DNA of 64,000 nt from Pedosphaera sp. (GTDB taxonomy: Bacteria > Verrucomicrobiota > Verrucomicrobiia > Limisphaerales > Pedosphaeraceae). The stretch covers positions 1-64,000 of the forward strand of contig JAQGPC010000145.1 of NCBI GenBank assembly GCA_028293285.1. Reading direction: 5' to 3'. A program made the translations under genes and the position numbers. The notes under the pieces were generated by a model. That model was not told where the DNA came from. It did not search any database and saw only the letters and a program-made list of their open reading frames with translations. Below are positions 23,843 through 32,536 of the stretch, in pieces; positions within the stretch are counted from its first letter, which is position 1, and every line of letters begins with the position of its first letter.

Positions 23843-26202
23843 ATTGTGAACGTGCAAAAATCATGGTGCGTGGCGCAGTGCAAGGTGTTGGCTTTCGACC
23901 GTTCATTTGCCGGTTGGCGACCGAGCTTCAGCTCAATGGTTGGGTGCTGAATTCCTCACAAGGCGTGCAGATTGAAGTGGAGGGTGAGCGGACAACTCTC
24001 GACCAGTTTTTGCTTCGTCTGGCACGGGAAAAACCTTCCCGCGCGATGATTCACACGCTTGAGCACTCATTCCTAGATGCCGTCGGACACGACGGTTTCA
24101 AAATCTGCCGCAGCGATGAAGGTGGCGCGAAAACCGCATTGATCTTGCCCGACCTTGCCACGTGCGCCGATTGCCTGCGCGAAATATTTGACCCGCACAA
24201 CCGTCGTCATCTCTACCCGTTTACCAATTGCACCCACTGCGGCCCGCGTTTCACCATTGTTAATGCGCTTCCCTACGACCGGCCAAACACGTCAATGAAG
24301 CAATTCACGATGTGTCCTGAGTGCGAAGTTGAATATCATGATCTTCACGACCGCCGCTTTCATGCACAACCCAATGCCTGCCCGAAGTGCGGACCGAATA
24401 TCGAGCTTTGGAATGCTGCCGGTCATCTCCTCGCCAAAAATAATGATGCCTTGTTACAGGCGGTATCAGCGATCCAGGGAGGCAGGATTCTCGCGCTCAA
24501 AGGGCTCGGTGGCTTCCAATTAATTGTGGATGCTTGCGCCGAGGACGCAGTCCGGCGCCTGCGTGAATGCAAGGGGCGTGAAGAAAAACCGTTCGCATTG
24601 ATGTATCCGTCGCTGGAAGCAATCAAGCTCGACTGCCAGGTTTCTGAACTCGAAGCGCGGCTGCTGCTGTCGCCTGAATCGCCCATTGTGTTACTGGAGC
24701 GTCAATCTGAAATTTCCGTGACACCCTTCCGCAACGGGCAGTCTGTTATTGCATCATCGGTCGCTCCACATAATCCCTGTCTGGGTGTGATGCTCCCTTA
24801 TACGCCATTGCATCATCTATTCCTGCGTAAATTTGGTTCCCCGATTGTTGCCACCAGCGGCAATCTGGCCAATGAGCCAATTTGCATCGACGAGCAGGAA
24901 GCATTGGAGCGGCTCCACGGCATTGCGGATCTCTTTCTGGTTCACGACCGCCCCATCGTGCGGCACGTGGATGACTCCATAGTGCGGGTAGTGTTGGGAC
25001 GCGAGTTGGTGATGCGACGTTCCCGTGGTTACGCCCCCTTGCCGATACATCTCAAGGAACAGTTGCCCAACATCCTCGCAGTCGGTGCTCATCTGAAAAA
25101 CACCGTGGCCATGAGTGTCGGCAGCGAGGTGTTCATCAGCCAGCACATCGGTGACCTAGAGACGAAAGAGGCTTACTCGGCATTTGGCAAAGTCACGGCG
25201 GATTTTCAACGCTTGTATGAAGTCACACCGGAGTTCACCGCGTGCGATCTGCATCCAGACTATCTTTCTTCCAAATTCGCGCATCAGGCCGGTGCACCAA
25301 TTGTAACCGTGCAACACCATTACGCGCATGTGCTGGCATGCATGGCCGAAAATGAATTGGATGCCCCCGTCCTCGGTGTTTCGTGGGACGGTACCGGTTT
25401 TGGCACCGACGGCACAATTTGGGGCGGTGAATTTCTTTTTGTGGATGAAGATTCATTCAGCCGCGTGGCGCACTTTCGTCCGTTCAAGCTGCCGGGGGGC
25501 GAAGCGGCGATCAAAGAGCCTCGACGCAGTGCGCTCGGCATATTTTATGAAATCTTTGGCGATGCACTATTTGAACATCGCGATCTGAGGTTGCTCAAAA
25601 ACTTTTCCATGACAGAGCTCCGCATGTTGCGGCAGGCAATGGCAAAGGAAATCAATGCTCCCGTGACTACCAGCGCAGGACGGTTGTTTGATGCGGTTGC
25701 TTCTCTGATTGGATTGCGCCAACGGGCAAGCTTTGAAGGGCAGGCGGCCATGGAGTTGGAGTTCGCCACTCAAAAAGGGGTGGGAGAGTTTTATCCCTTC
25801 GAGGTGCAAAAAAATGGAACCATGTTAGTCGATTGGCGGCCGACGATTTTAAAGATCCTGGAAGAGGTTCGCCATGGACAAACAATCGGAACCATTGCAG
25901 CCAGGTTCCACAATACACTCGCTGAAATGGCCGTAAGTATCAGTCTTGAAGTTGGCATTCCGCGAGTCGCTTTGAGCGGCGGCTGTTTTCAAAATAAATA
26001 TCTCACTGAACGGACGGTGCAACGGCTGCAGGAGGAAGGCTTCCGACCTTATTGGCATCAACGTGTGCCGCCCAACGACGGCGGGATTGCGCTTGGCCAA
26101 GTGATGGCAACCCTGCGCGCTAATCGCTCTAAAAAGAAAACGGAAGAAATGGTTGCACTTGAATCTCCCCATGAGCACAGAGGTTACGGGTCAATCGGTT
26201 AG
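23839..26202 (+). CDS. hypF: Carbamoyltransferase HypF
   Basis: A 787-aa full-length HypF. Domains in order: acylphosphatase (residues 1-90, VRGAVQGVGFRPF), two zinc fingers (about 105-185; CADCLREIF, CTHCGPRF, CPECEVEYHD, CPKCGP), YrdC-like (about 200-380) and Kae1-like carbamoyltransferase (from about 390, with QHHYAHVLACMAE and SWDGTGFGTDGTIWGGE). It makes carbamoyl-adenylate from carbamoyl phosphate and loads it on HypE, the source of the CN ligands at the active-site iron. Confidence 0.96.
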   Translation: MNCERAKIMVRGAVQGVGFRPFICRLATELQLNGWVLNSSQGVQIEVEGERTTLDQFLLRLAREKPSRAMIHTLEHSFLDAVGHDGFKICRSDEGGAKTALILPDLATCADCLREIFDPHNRRHLYPFTNCTHCGPRFTIVNALPYDRPNTSMKQFTMCPECEVEYHDLHDRRFHAQPNACPKCGPNIELWNAAGHLLAKNNDALLQAVSAIQGGRILALKGLGGFQLIVDACAEDAVRRLRECKGREEKPFALMYPSLEAIKLDCQVSELEARLLLSPESPIVLLERQSEISVTPFRNGQSVIASSVAPHNPCLGVMLPYTPLHHLFLRKFGSPIVATSGNLANEPICIDEQEALERLHGIADLFLVHDRPIVRHVDDSIVRVVLGRELVMRRSRGYAPLPIHLKEQLPNILAVGAHLKNTVAMSVGSEVFISQHIGDLETKEAYSAFGKVTADFQRLYEVTPEFTACDLHPDYLSSKFAHQAGAPIVTVQHHYAHVLACMAENELDAPVLGVSWDGTGFGTDGTIWGGEFLFVDEDSFSRVAHFRPFKLPGGEAAIKEPRRSALGIFYEIFGDALFEHRDLRLLKNFSMTELRMLRQAMAKEINAPVTTSAGRLFDAVASLIGLRQRASFEGQAAMELEFATQKGVGEFYPFEVQKNGTMLVDWRPTILKILEEVRHGQTIGTIAARFHNTLAEMAVSISLEVGIPRVALSGGCFQNKYLTERTVQRLQEEGFRPYWHQRVPPNDGGIALGQVMATLRANRSKKKTEEMVALESPHEHRGYGSIG

Positions 26203-26225
26203 CAACAGAAAAGGAAACAATCAAT

Positions 26226-26528
26226 ATGTGTCTGGCAATTCCTGGAAAAGTCATAGAGATCGAAGCAGATCCACACGGCGTGAAGATGGCCAAGGCAAAT
26301 TTTGGAGGCACCGTCAAACAAGTATGTCTGGAATATACCCCTGAAGTTCAACTCGGGGATTATGTCCTGGTGCATGTTGGCTTTGCGCTGGGGAAAATAA
26401 ATGAAGCCGAAGCCCTCCGTACTTATAAGGCGCTCGAAGAAATGCAGCAACTGGGTGAGCTGGAAACCCCGGAGGTCAACCTGCCGCCGCAACCTGATAT
26501 TCATGAAACAACAGGAATCAAATCATGA
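26226..26528 (+). CDS. hypC: Hydrogenase assembly chaperone HypC
   Basis: A 100-aa HypC/HupF chaperone starting [13 protein letters not shown]; Cys2 is the conserved residue that binds the Fe(CN)2CO unit with Hyp[14 protein letters not shown] is the second family signature. It has a 25-residue C-terminal tail beyond the usual length. It overlaps hypD by four bases. Confidence 0.95.
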   Translation: MCLAIPGKVIEIEADPHGVKMAKANFGGTVKQVCLEYTPEVQLGDYVLVHVGFALGKINEAEALRTYKALEEMQQLGELETPEVNLPPQPDIHETTGIKS

Positions 26529-27664
26529 AATACCTTGATGAATACCGGAATGAATCAATGGCGCAAAAGCTGGTGAATGAAATTCGCCGCATCCTCACCA
26601 AACCGTGGGTCTTGATGGAGGTATGTGGCGGGCAGACCCACACCATCGTTAAGTATGGACTCGATAATTTGCTGCCGCCCGAGGTCGAACTCGTTCATGG
26701 GCCGGGCTGCCCCGTTTGCGTCACCTCGCTCGAGATGATCGACAAGGCTCATGCCATTGCCAGCCGGCCCGAGGTCATCTTTTGTTCCTTCGGGGACATG
26801 TTGCGCGTGCCGGGTTCCGAAGCCGACCTGCTCATTTTCAAATCGCGCGGTGCCGACATCCGCGTCGTCTACTCACCCATTGACTGTCTGAAGATCGCGC
26901 GCGCCAATCCCAACAAGAAAGTAGTCTTTTTCGCCATCGGTTTTGAGACCACCGCGCCCGCGAACGCAATGGCAGTCTGGCAGGCCCGGCGTCAGGGCAT
27001 AAACAACTTTTCCATCCTGGTTTCGCACGTGCTCGTGCCGCCCGCCATGGCTTCGATTTTGCAATCACCGCTGAACCGGGTGCAGGGATTTCTCGGCCCG
27101 GGCCACGTTTGCACGGTTGTGGGCTATCACGAATATGAACCAATTGCCGCGCGCTATCATGTGCCGATTGTCATCACCGGTTTTGAGCCGATTGACCTGC
27201 TGGAAGGAGTTCTGATGACGATCCGCCAGCTTGAAGCGGGACAGGCGAGGGTAGAAAATCAGTATGGCCGCGTGGTCAATCGAAACGGCAATCAAGTGGC
27301 GCAAGACCTCATCAATCAAGTTTTCGAGGTGTGCGACCGCAAATGGCGCGGCGTCGGATCGATCCCCAAAAGTGGCTACAAATTGCGTTACGAGTTCCGC
27401 GATCACGATGCGGAACGACTGTTCGAAATACAGGAAATCGATACGCAGGAATCACCTTTGTGCATCAGTGGTCTGGTGCTCAAGGGCGTGAAGAAGCCCC
27501 ACGACTGTCCTGCCTTCGGCAAGGAATGCACTCCCCTGCATCCCTTGGGCGCAACCATGGTTTCCGCCGAAGGCGCGTGCGCCGCCTACCATGCTTATGG
27601 CCGGCATCTTCAAATCGAGAAGGATTCCAAACAGAACCAAGCCATGGCGGAGATTTCGCCATGA
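26525..27664 (+). CDS. hypD: Hydrogenase iron-ligand scaffold HypD
   Basis: A 379-aa HypD. Conserved motifs are [45 protein letters not shown] and, near the C-terminus, the 4Fe-4S Cys set including CGDREC-type positions seen here as [12 protein letters not shown]. HypD carries the iron on which CN and CO ligands are assembled with HypC. Starts within the hypC stop and overlaps the next start by four bases. Confidence 0.95.
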   Translation: MKYLDEYRNESMAQKLVNEIRRILTKPWVLMEVCGGQTHTIVKYGLDNLLPPEVELVHGPGCPVCVTSLEMIDKAHAIASRPEVIFCSFGDMLRVPGSEADLLIFKSRGADIRVVYSPIDCLKIARANPNKKVVFFAIGFETTAPANAMAVWQARRQGINNFSILVSHVLVPPAMASILQSPLNRVQGFLGPGHVCTVVGYHEYEPIAARYHVPIVITGFEPIDLLEGVLMTIRQLEAGQARVENQYGRVVNRNGNQVAQDLINQVFEVCDRKWRGVGSIPKSGYKLRYEFRDHDAERLFEIQEIDTQESPLCISGLVLKGVKKPHDCPAFGKECTPLHPLGATMVSAEGACAAYHAYGRHLQIEKDSKQNQAMAEISP

Positions 27665-28278
27665 GTGCAATCACCGTTGCCAAACCGGCGGAAACCTTTC
27701 GCGAAAAAATTCTCCGCAAATGTGCTGAAAGTGTGGAGATGAAGCAGAAATTCTTTAATGAATACGCCGGGCAGATTGAGGTGATGGCCAAAGACATGGC
27801 CCAACGATTTCAGCAAGGCAACAAACTTCTCGTCATGGGCAACGGTGGCAGCCTGTGTGATGCGCTGCATTTCAGCGTGGAATTTACCCACCCGATTATC
27901 GAGAAGCGACCGGCGTTTCCCGTGATTCCTTTGATGACGGATATCGCCACGATGACCGCCATCAGCAACGACGTTGATTCCAGTCGGGTGTTTGTCAACC
28001 AACTCCGATTACACGGTAAGCCGGACGATATGGCACTGGTCGTCAGCACGAGCGGAAAATCTCCCAACTTAATTTATGCCCTCGAAGAAGCGCGCAAAAG
28101 AGAAATGCTGACCATCGCCTGGGCGGGTAAGGACGGCGGACGTTTCCCGCAGCTTGCCGACTATTGCTTTATTGTTCCCTCCTACAGCATTCATCGGATT
28201 CAGGAGGTTCATGCAACCCTGGTTCATGTAGCATGGGATTTGATTCATATAGCGTTGGGAGCAGAGGATGTCATCTGA
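27661..28278 (+). CDS. SIS-domain protein, sedoheptulose-7-phosphate isomerase (GmhA)-like
   Basis: A 205-aa SIS-fold protein: [20 protein letters not shown] resembles the GNGGSAADAQHF motif of GmhA, and [17 protein letters not shown] is the SIS sugar-phosphate loop. GmhA isomerises sedoheptulose 7-phosphate for heptose synthesis, but here the gene is locked between hypD and hypE by ATGA overlap and a 3-base gap, with no heptose genes nearby. GmhA's canonical Ala-Ala is replaced by Leu-Cys, so a hydrogenase-related task is possible. From memory, similar genes occur in other group 1h loci. Confidence 0.8.
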   Translation: MSAITVAKPAETFREKILRKCAESVEMKQKFFNEYAGQIEVMAKDMAQRFQQGNKLLVMGNGGSLCDALHFSVEFTHPIIEKRPAFPVIPLMTDIATMTAISNDVDSSRVFVNQLRLHGKPDDMALVVSTSGKSPNLIYALEEARKREMLTIAWAGKDGGRFPQLADYCFIVPSYSIHRIQEVHATLVHVAWDLIHIALGAEDVI

Positions 28279-28281
28279 TTT

Positions 28282-29382
28282 ATGATAACCGTGGCAAAGG
28301 AAAGAAACGGCGTTGGAATAACGAAAGGGGTTGAACCCGGCATGACGATTGGTTCCTGCCCGTTGCCGATCTCTGATCACAAGGAAATTGTAATGGCGCA
28401 TGGCAGCGGTGGAAGGCTGACTCAGCAATTGATTCAGAAAATGGTGCTCCCACAGTTCAAAAATGAATTTCTCAATCCCTTGCATGATGGCGCGATGTTT
28501 TCGGTGAATGACACTAAACTCGCCTTTAGCACCGATTCTTTTGTGGTGAATCCAATTTTCTTTCCCGGCGGAGATATCGGTGAACTGGCTGTTAATGGCA
28601 CCGTCAACGATCTTTCGATGTGCGGCGCGCGTCCACTCTATCTCTCAGCCGCGTTCATCCTCGAAGAAGGTTTTTCGATGACCGAATTCTGGCGGGTGAT
28701 CCAATCGATGCAACGAGCAGCCCAGGCCGCCGGCGCCAGCTTGGTGACTGGCGATACAAAAGTAGTGGACCGGGGGAAGGGCGACAAAATATTCATTAAT
28801 ACCTCTGGCGTGGGCATTATTGATCCGCGTGTCAACATCCATCCCGGGCGTGCGCAAGTGGGCGATAAAATCATCATCAACGGCCCGATTGCGGTCCATG
28901 GTATTGCCATCATGTCGGTACGCGAGGGACTTGAATTCGAAACTGAAATAGCCAGTGATACTGCGCCGCTCAATGGGTTGGTGCAAACCATGCTCGCTGC
29001 CGCTCGGGACATTCACGTCCTCCGCGACCCAACACGTGGAGGCATCACCAGTACTCTTAGCGAAATTGCCGAGCAGGCTGGCGTAGGCATCCGCCTCGAA
29101 GAAGCTTCCATTCCCATTAGCGAAGAGGTCAAAGGCGCTTGTGAGATTCTTGGCCTCGACCCGCTCTACGTCGCCAACGAAGGCAAGCTCCTCGCCTTCG
29201 TGCGGCCTGATGAAGCAAATCTTGTCTTGTCAGTCATGCGTAACCATTCACTGGGCAAAGAGGCCGCCATTATTGGCGAGGTCGTTGCTGATCATAGCGG
29301 TTACATCACGATGAAAACTCGTGTCGGCGGCACCCGTGTGGTAGACATGCTTTCCGGAGAACAACTGCCGCGTATCTGCTGA
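28282..29382 (+). CDS. hypE: Hydrogenase maturation factor HypE
   Basis: A 366-aa PurM-like protein, ending PRIC: the C-terminal Cys is carbamoylated by HypF and dehydrated to thiocyanate. VMAHGSGGRLTQQLI and DPTRGGITSTLSEIA are the ATP-binding signatures. The exact start is not certain; the conserved part begins near residue 30 (DHKEIVMAHG). It is the last gene of the hydrogenase operon, followed by a strong hairpin at 29391-29421. Confidence 0.94.
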   Translation: MITVAKERNGVGITKGVEPGMTIGSCPLPISDHKEIVMAHGSGGRLTQQLIQKMVLPQFKNEFLNPLHDGAMFSVNDTKLAFSTDSFVVNPIFFPGGDIGELAVNGTVNDLSMCGARPLYLSAAFILEEGFSMTEFWRVIQSMQRAAQAAGASLVTGDTKVVDRGKGDKIFINTSGVGIIDPRVNIHPGRAQVGDKIIINGPIAVHGIAIMSVREGLEFETEIASDTAPLNGLVQTMLAAARDIHVLRDPTRGGITSTLSEIAEQAGVGIRLEEASIPISEEVKGACEILGLDPLYVANEGKLLAFVRPDEANLVLSVMRNHSLGKEAAIIGEVVADHSGYITMKTRVGGTRVVDMLSGEQLPRIC

Positions 29383-29390
29383 TGTGGTCG

Positions 29391-29421
29391 GACAAGACTC
29401 GAAAATGATTCGAGTCTTGTC
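29391..29421. terminator. Strong hairpin between convergent hypE and response-regulator genes
   Basis: Perfect 12-base arms GACAAGACTCGA and TCGAGTCTTGTC enclose a seven-base loop, and flanking GTGG/CCAC can extend the stem. It lies nine bases after the hypE stop and about 60 bases beyond the 3' end of the leftward response regulator. No long T-run is present, but the position and strength fit a bidirectional terminator or 3'-end stabiliser. Confidence 0.7.
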
Positions 29422-29481
29422 TTGGCCACCAACGTGGAACCGCCGTTGTCTCCAGCCCTGCATATTTTAGCCGGGAAAAGG

Positions 29482-30120
29482 CTATTCCCCACTCGCAGCC
29501 GACGAACTAAGCACCTCCAATGCCCGCAATGTCGCCGCCGTTCGTGTTTCAACACCAAGAGTTTCGAAAATTTCCAGCACGTGCTTTTTAACTGTTGATT
29601 CCGAGTTGCCGAGAATCATCGCAATCTCCCCATTGGTTTTGCCTTGGGCCAGCCACAGCAGCGCTTCCGCGACGCGGGGAGTCAGGCCCAGCACATTTTC
29701 CAACGGTTTCGCGGAATTAAAATTTGGTTTGAATTCCGGCCGCACTTGTTGCGATGCGCGTTCCAGCCGCGACCGGATGGCATTCAGCAAATCGGCCTTG
29801 GCCACCGGTTTGGTGAGATAATCATCCGCGCCGAGGTTCATGCCGGCGCGAATATCCGGCTTTTCACCCTTGGCCGTAAGAAAGATGAATGGCACCGCTG
29901 ACGTTTTAGAATTCTCGCGCAAGGCCTGCAGCACACCATACCCATCCAGCTCGGGCATCATTACGTCGCAGAGAATAAGGTCCGGACTTTCCTTTGCGGC
30001 CAACTCGATTCCGACACGGCCGTTTTCGGCCGCGATCGGATGAAATTTTTCGAGCCGGAGAATCGTCGTAAGATTCCGCCGCATTTCAGGTTCGTCTTCG
30101 ATGACCAGGATTTTTTTCAT
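29482..30120 (-). CDS. Response regulator, REC plus LuxR-type HTH
   Basis: A 212-aa regulator. REC domain residues 1-120: DE at 8-9, phospho-acceptor Asp in LILCDVMMPELDG, and Lys in DDYLTKPVAKADL. A LuxR/NarL HTH follows (LTPRVAEALLWLAQGKTNGEIA then SESTVKKHVLEIFETLGV). It lies 24 bases downstream of the histidine kinase gene and is surely its partner. Targets are unknown; hydrogenase genes end convergently next to it, but that alone does not show control. Confidence 0.93.
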   Translation of the reverse strand: MKKILVIEDEPEMRRNLTTILRLEKFHPIAAENGRVGIELAAKESPDLILCDVMMPELDGYGVLQALRENSKTSAVPFIFLTAKGEKPDIRAGMNLGADDYLTKPVAKADLLNAIRSRLERASQQVRPEFKPNFNSAKPLENVLGLTPRVAEALLWLAQGKTNGEIAMILGNSESTVKKHVLEIFETLGVETRTAATLRALEVLSSSAASGE

Positions 30121-30144
30121 GAATAGAGAATGGTTCAGTAGAGA

Positions 30145-32523
30145 TCAGGAGATAAACAGGGGCAGCCGTACGGTAACTGCCGTGCCTTGGCCGGGCGCGC
30201 TATCCAATTCTATGGTGCCGCCGTGCCGGTCCAGGCAGCGTTTGACAATCACCAGACCCAGTCCGGTGCCGGGACGCTGGCCGACATTGCGCCCGCGTTG
30301 AAAGGGGGTGAAAAGCCACTCGCGATCTTCCGCCGGAATGCCGATGCCCCGATCGCGAATGACGCAGACCGCCTCCGTGCCGTTCTGCCGGACGTCGAAG
30401 GTAACCGGTTGGCCCGCTTCCGAATATTTTACCGCGTTTGTCAGTAAATTGGTGAAGATATGGCGCACGAGTCCTTCGTCGGCCCGCGCTTCGCCCGTGA
30501 TGCCGCCGGTGTGCAATTCAATGGGACATCGCCGGTCCGTGACTGAAAGCAATTCATCCACCAGGCGGGCGCAAAGTCCGGGCAGGTCAAGAGGCTTGGG
30601 CTTGAATTCCATTTTGCCGGCATCAAACAGGCTCAACACCAGCACTTCCTCCATCATGTTGCCCATGCGCCGCGCATTGCGGGAAATGCTGTGCAGATGC
30701 TCCTGCCGCTCATCCTGATCGAGTCGTTCCAAGTAATCGGAAAGAATTTCCGCCGAGGACATGATGATTCCCAGCGGCGTGCGGAACTCATGGGAAACCA
30801 TCGAGACGAAATTGCTGCGGAGCTGCCCCAATTCCTTTTCGCGCGCGATGGCGTTGTGCAATTCCGCTTCGGCGCGTTTTCGTTCGGTGATATTTTCCAC
30901 GATGCCCCACATTTGGTCCTTGCCATCCGCGGCGGTGACCACCATGCCGTTTAACACCACCGGAACGCGATGGCCGTCCTTATGAAAATATTCCTTCTCG
31001 TGCGGGCCGAAGCGACCGGTAGTGCGCAATTGTTCCAGCACGGCGAGTTCCGCCTGCTCGTATTCCCGCGGGGTCACATCCCAATAGGTCAATTTGGTGA
31101 CCTCCTCGCGCGTATAGCCGATGATATTGGCGAAGGCCGGGTTGACCTGCACGAACGAGCCGTCCCAATTCACCTGCGCCATCCCTAACGGGGACATTTC
31201 ATAAAGCTGCTTGAATTTCTCCTCGGATTTGCGCAGTGCTTCCTCCGCCGCCTTGCGCTCGGTAATGTCAAGGGTGATGGCCTGGATGAGCGTACGTCCG
31301 CCGATCTCAATGCGCGTGAGAATGACTTCCAGCGGAACATCGCGCCCGGTGACGTGACGGGAAAGCCACTCGAACCGCGTGCTGCCGCGGGTCATGCATT
31401 CCGTGATGTGTTTTGCGGCCAGCACATCACTGCGCTGCCCGTCGGGCTGGAAGGGAGGCGAGATTTCGCTGGGATGTTTGCCCACAAATTCCGCCTGGCT
31501 CGTATAGCCAAGAATGCGGACAGCGGCCGGGTTCACTTCCAGAAATTGTTTATCATCGTGGAGCATCACACCTTGGCTTGAGGCCTCGAACAGCGCGCGG
31601 AATTTCTGCTCCGAATCCCGCAACGCCTGCTCGGCGCGAATGCGCTCGGTGTTGTCAATGACGCTGGCCCGCAAAAGATTTCTTCCCTCCGCCGGCATCC
31701 GCACGAGGCGCACTTCGGTGTGGATCAGGCGTCCGCTGCTATGCCGATGAATCCATTCAAACACCGGAGTGCCGCCCGCCAGGGCTTCCCGGATTTTCTC
31801 ACGCGAAATACTGGTTGAACGCCGGCCATTGGCCTGTAATTTCGGGCTGACATCCATCGGGGTGAGAGTGGTGAGTTCCTCCGCCGTGCAACCATACAGC
31901 CGGCAGGCGTTCGCATTGCCGATCAGGAAGCGGCCTGTGTCGCCATCGAACACCACGATGGCTTCCGGCGCATTTTCCAACAAGGTCCGCAACTGGGCCT
32001 CGCTCGCGGCCAATTCCGCGGTGCGTTCGCTGATGCGCTTTTCCAGCGTTGTGCGCAGTTGCTGGTTTTCCGCCTCCGTCTTTTTTCGTTCGCTGATGTC
32101 GCGCCCGACGGAAAGCAGCAGGGGCCGGTCGCCGCTGCTGATGGGAGTCAGCACGATTTCCACGGGCAATTCCGTGCCATCGAAGCGGTTGAGCACCCAC
32201 TCGAAACGATAGCTGCCCTGCGCGAAGGCCAGTTGAATGACCGTTTTCAACTTGTCCTCGGAGAGCGAGCCGTCCGGTTGATATATGGGCGAAATGAGCG
32301 CAGGCCCGCCGCGCAACAAGGTGGCTTTGTCTGGCGCACCCGTCATGCGCACGGAGGCGTCGTTTATGTCGAGAAACGTGCCCGTCGATGGATCCAGGAT
32401 CGAAATCCCATCAGCGCTACGCTCGAATAACAGGCGGAACATGGATTCAGTCTCCATGATTTCGGGCGTGGCCGCATTGGGCCTTTCGTTCCATTTACGC
32501 TTCGCACTTTCGTCGTTAATCAT
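30145..32523 (-). CDS. Multi-PAS sensor histidine kinase
   Basis: A 792-aa soluble kinase without transmembrane segments. About four PAS domains (near residues 24-150, 185-305, 306-430, 431-555), each ending in an 'ITERKxAE' type linker, precede a HisKA domain with the phosphorylated His in SMVSHEFRTPLG and a HATPase_c domain with LTNAVKYSE, DRGIGIP and GTGLGL. The start is unclear: 32523 leaves only 13 bases to the divergent gene at 32537, and Met codons at 32457 or nearby fit a normal promoter gap better. It senses a cytoplasmic signal, perhaps redox or a ligand, and phosphorylates the adjacent response regulator. Confidence 0.92.
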   Translation of the reverse strand: MINDESAKRKWNERPNAATPEIMETESMFRLLFERSADGISILDPSTGTFLDINDASVRMTGAPDKATLLRGGPALISPIYQPDGSLSEDKLKTVIQLAFAQGSYRFEWVLNRFDGTELPVEIVLTPISSGDRPLLLSVGRDISERKKTEAENQQLRTTLEKRISERTAELAASEAQLRTLLENAPEAIVVFDGDTGRFLIGNANACRLYGCTAEELTTLTPMDVSPKLQANGRRSTSISREKIREALAGGTPVFEWIHRHSSGRLIHTEVRLVRMPAEGRNLLRASVIDNTERIRAEQALRDSEQKFRALFEASSQGVMLHDDKQFLEVNPAAVRILGYTSQAEFVGKHPSEISPPFQPDGQRSDVLAAKHITECMTRGSTRFEWLSRHVTGRDVPLEVILTRIEIGGRTLIQAITLDITERKAAEEALRKSEEKFKQLYEMSPLGMAQVNWDGSFVQVNPAFANIIGYTREEVTKLTYWDVTPREYEQAELAVLEQLRTTGRFGPHEKEYFHKDGHRVPVVLNGMVVTAADGKDQMWGIVENITERKRAEAELHNAIAREKELGQLRSNFVSMVSHEFRTPLGIIMSSAEILSDYLERLDQDERQEHLHSISRNARRMGNMMEEVLVLSLFDAGKMEFKPKPLDLPGLCARLVDELLSVTDRRCPIELHTGGITGEARADEGLVRHIFTNLLTNAVKYSEAGQPVTFDVRQNGTEAVCVIRDRGIGIPAEDREWLFTPFQRGRNVGQRPGTGLGLVIVKRCLDRHGGTIELDSAPGQGTAVTVRLPLFIS

Positions 32524-32536
32524 TCACACCTCAAAA

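Noticed and set aside
27331-27660. Longer start for the SIS-domain gene inside hypD
   Set aside because: The extra 110 residues are an out-of-frame reading of hypD; the ATG at 27661 overlapping the hypD stop gives the normal protein.
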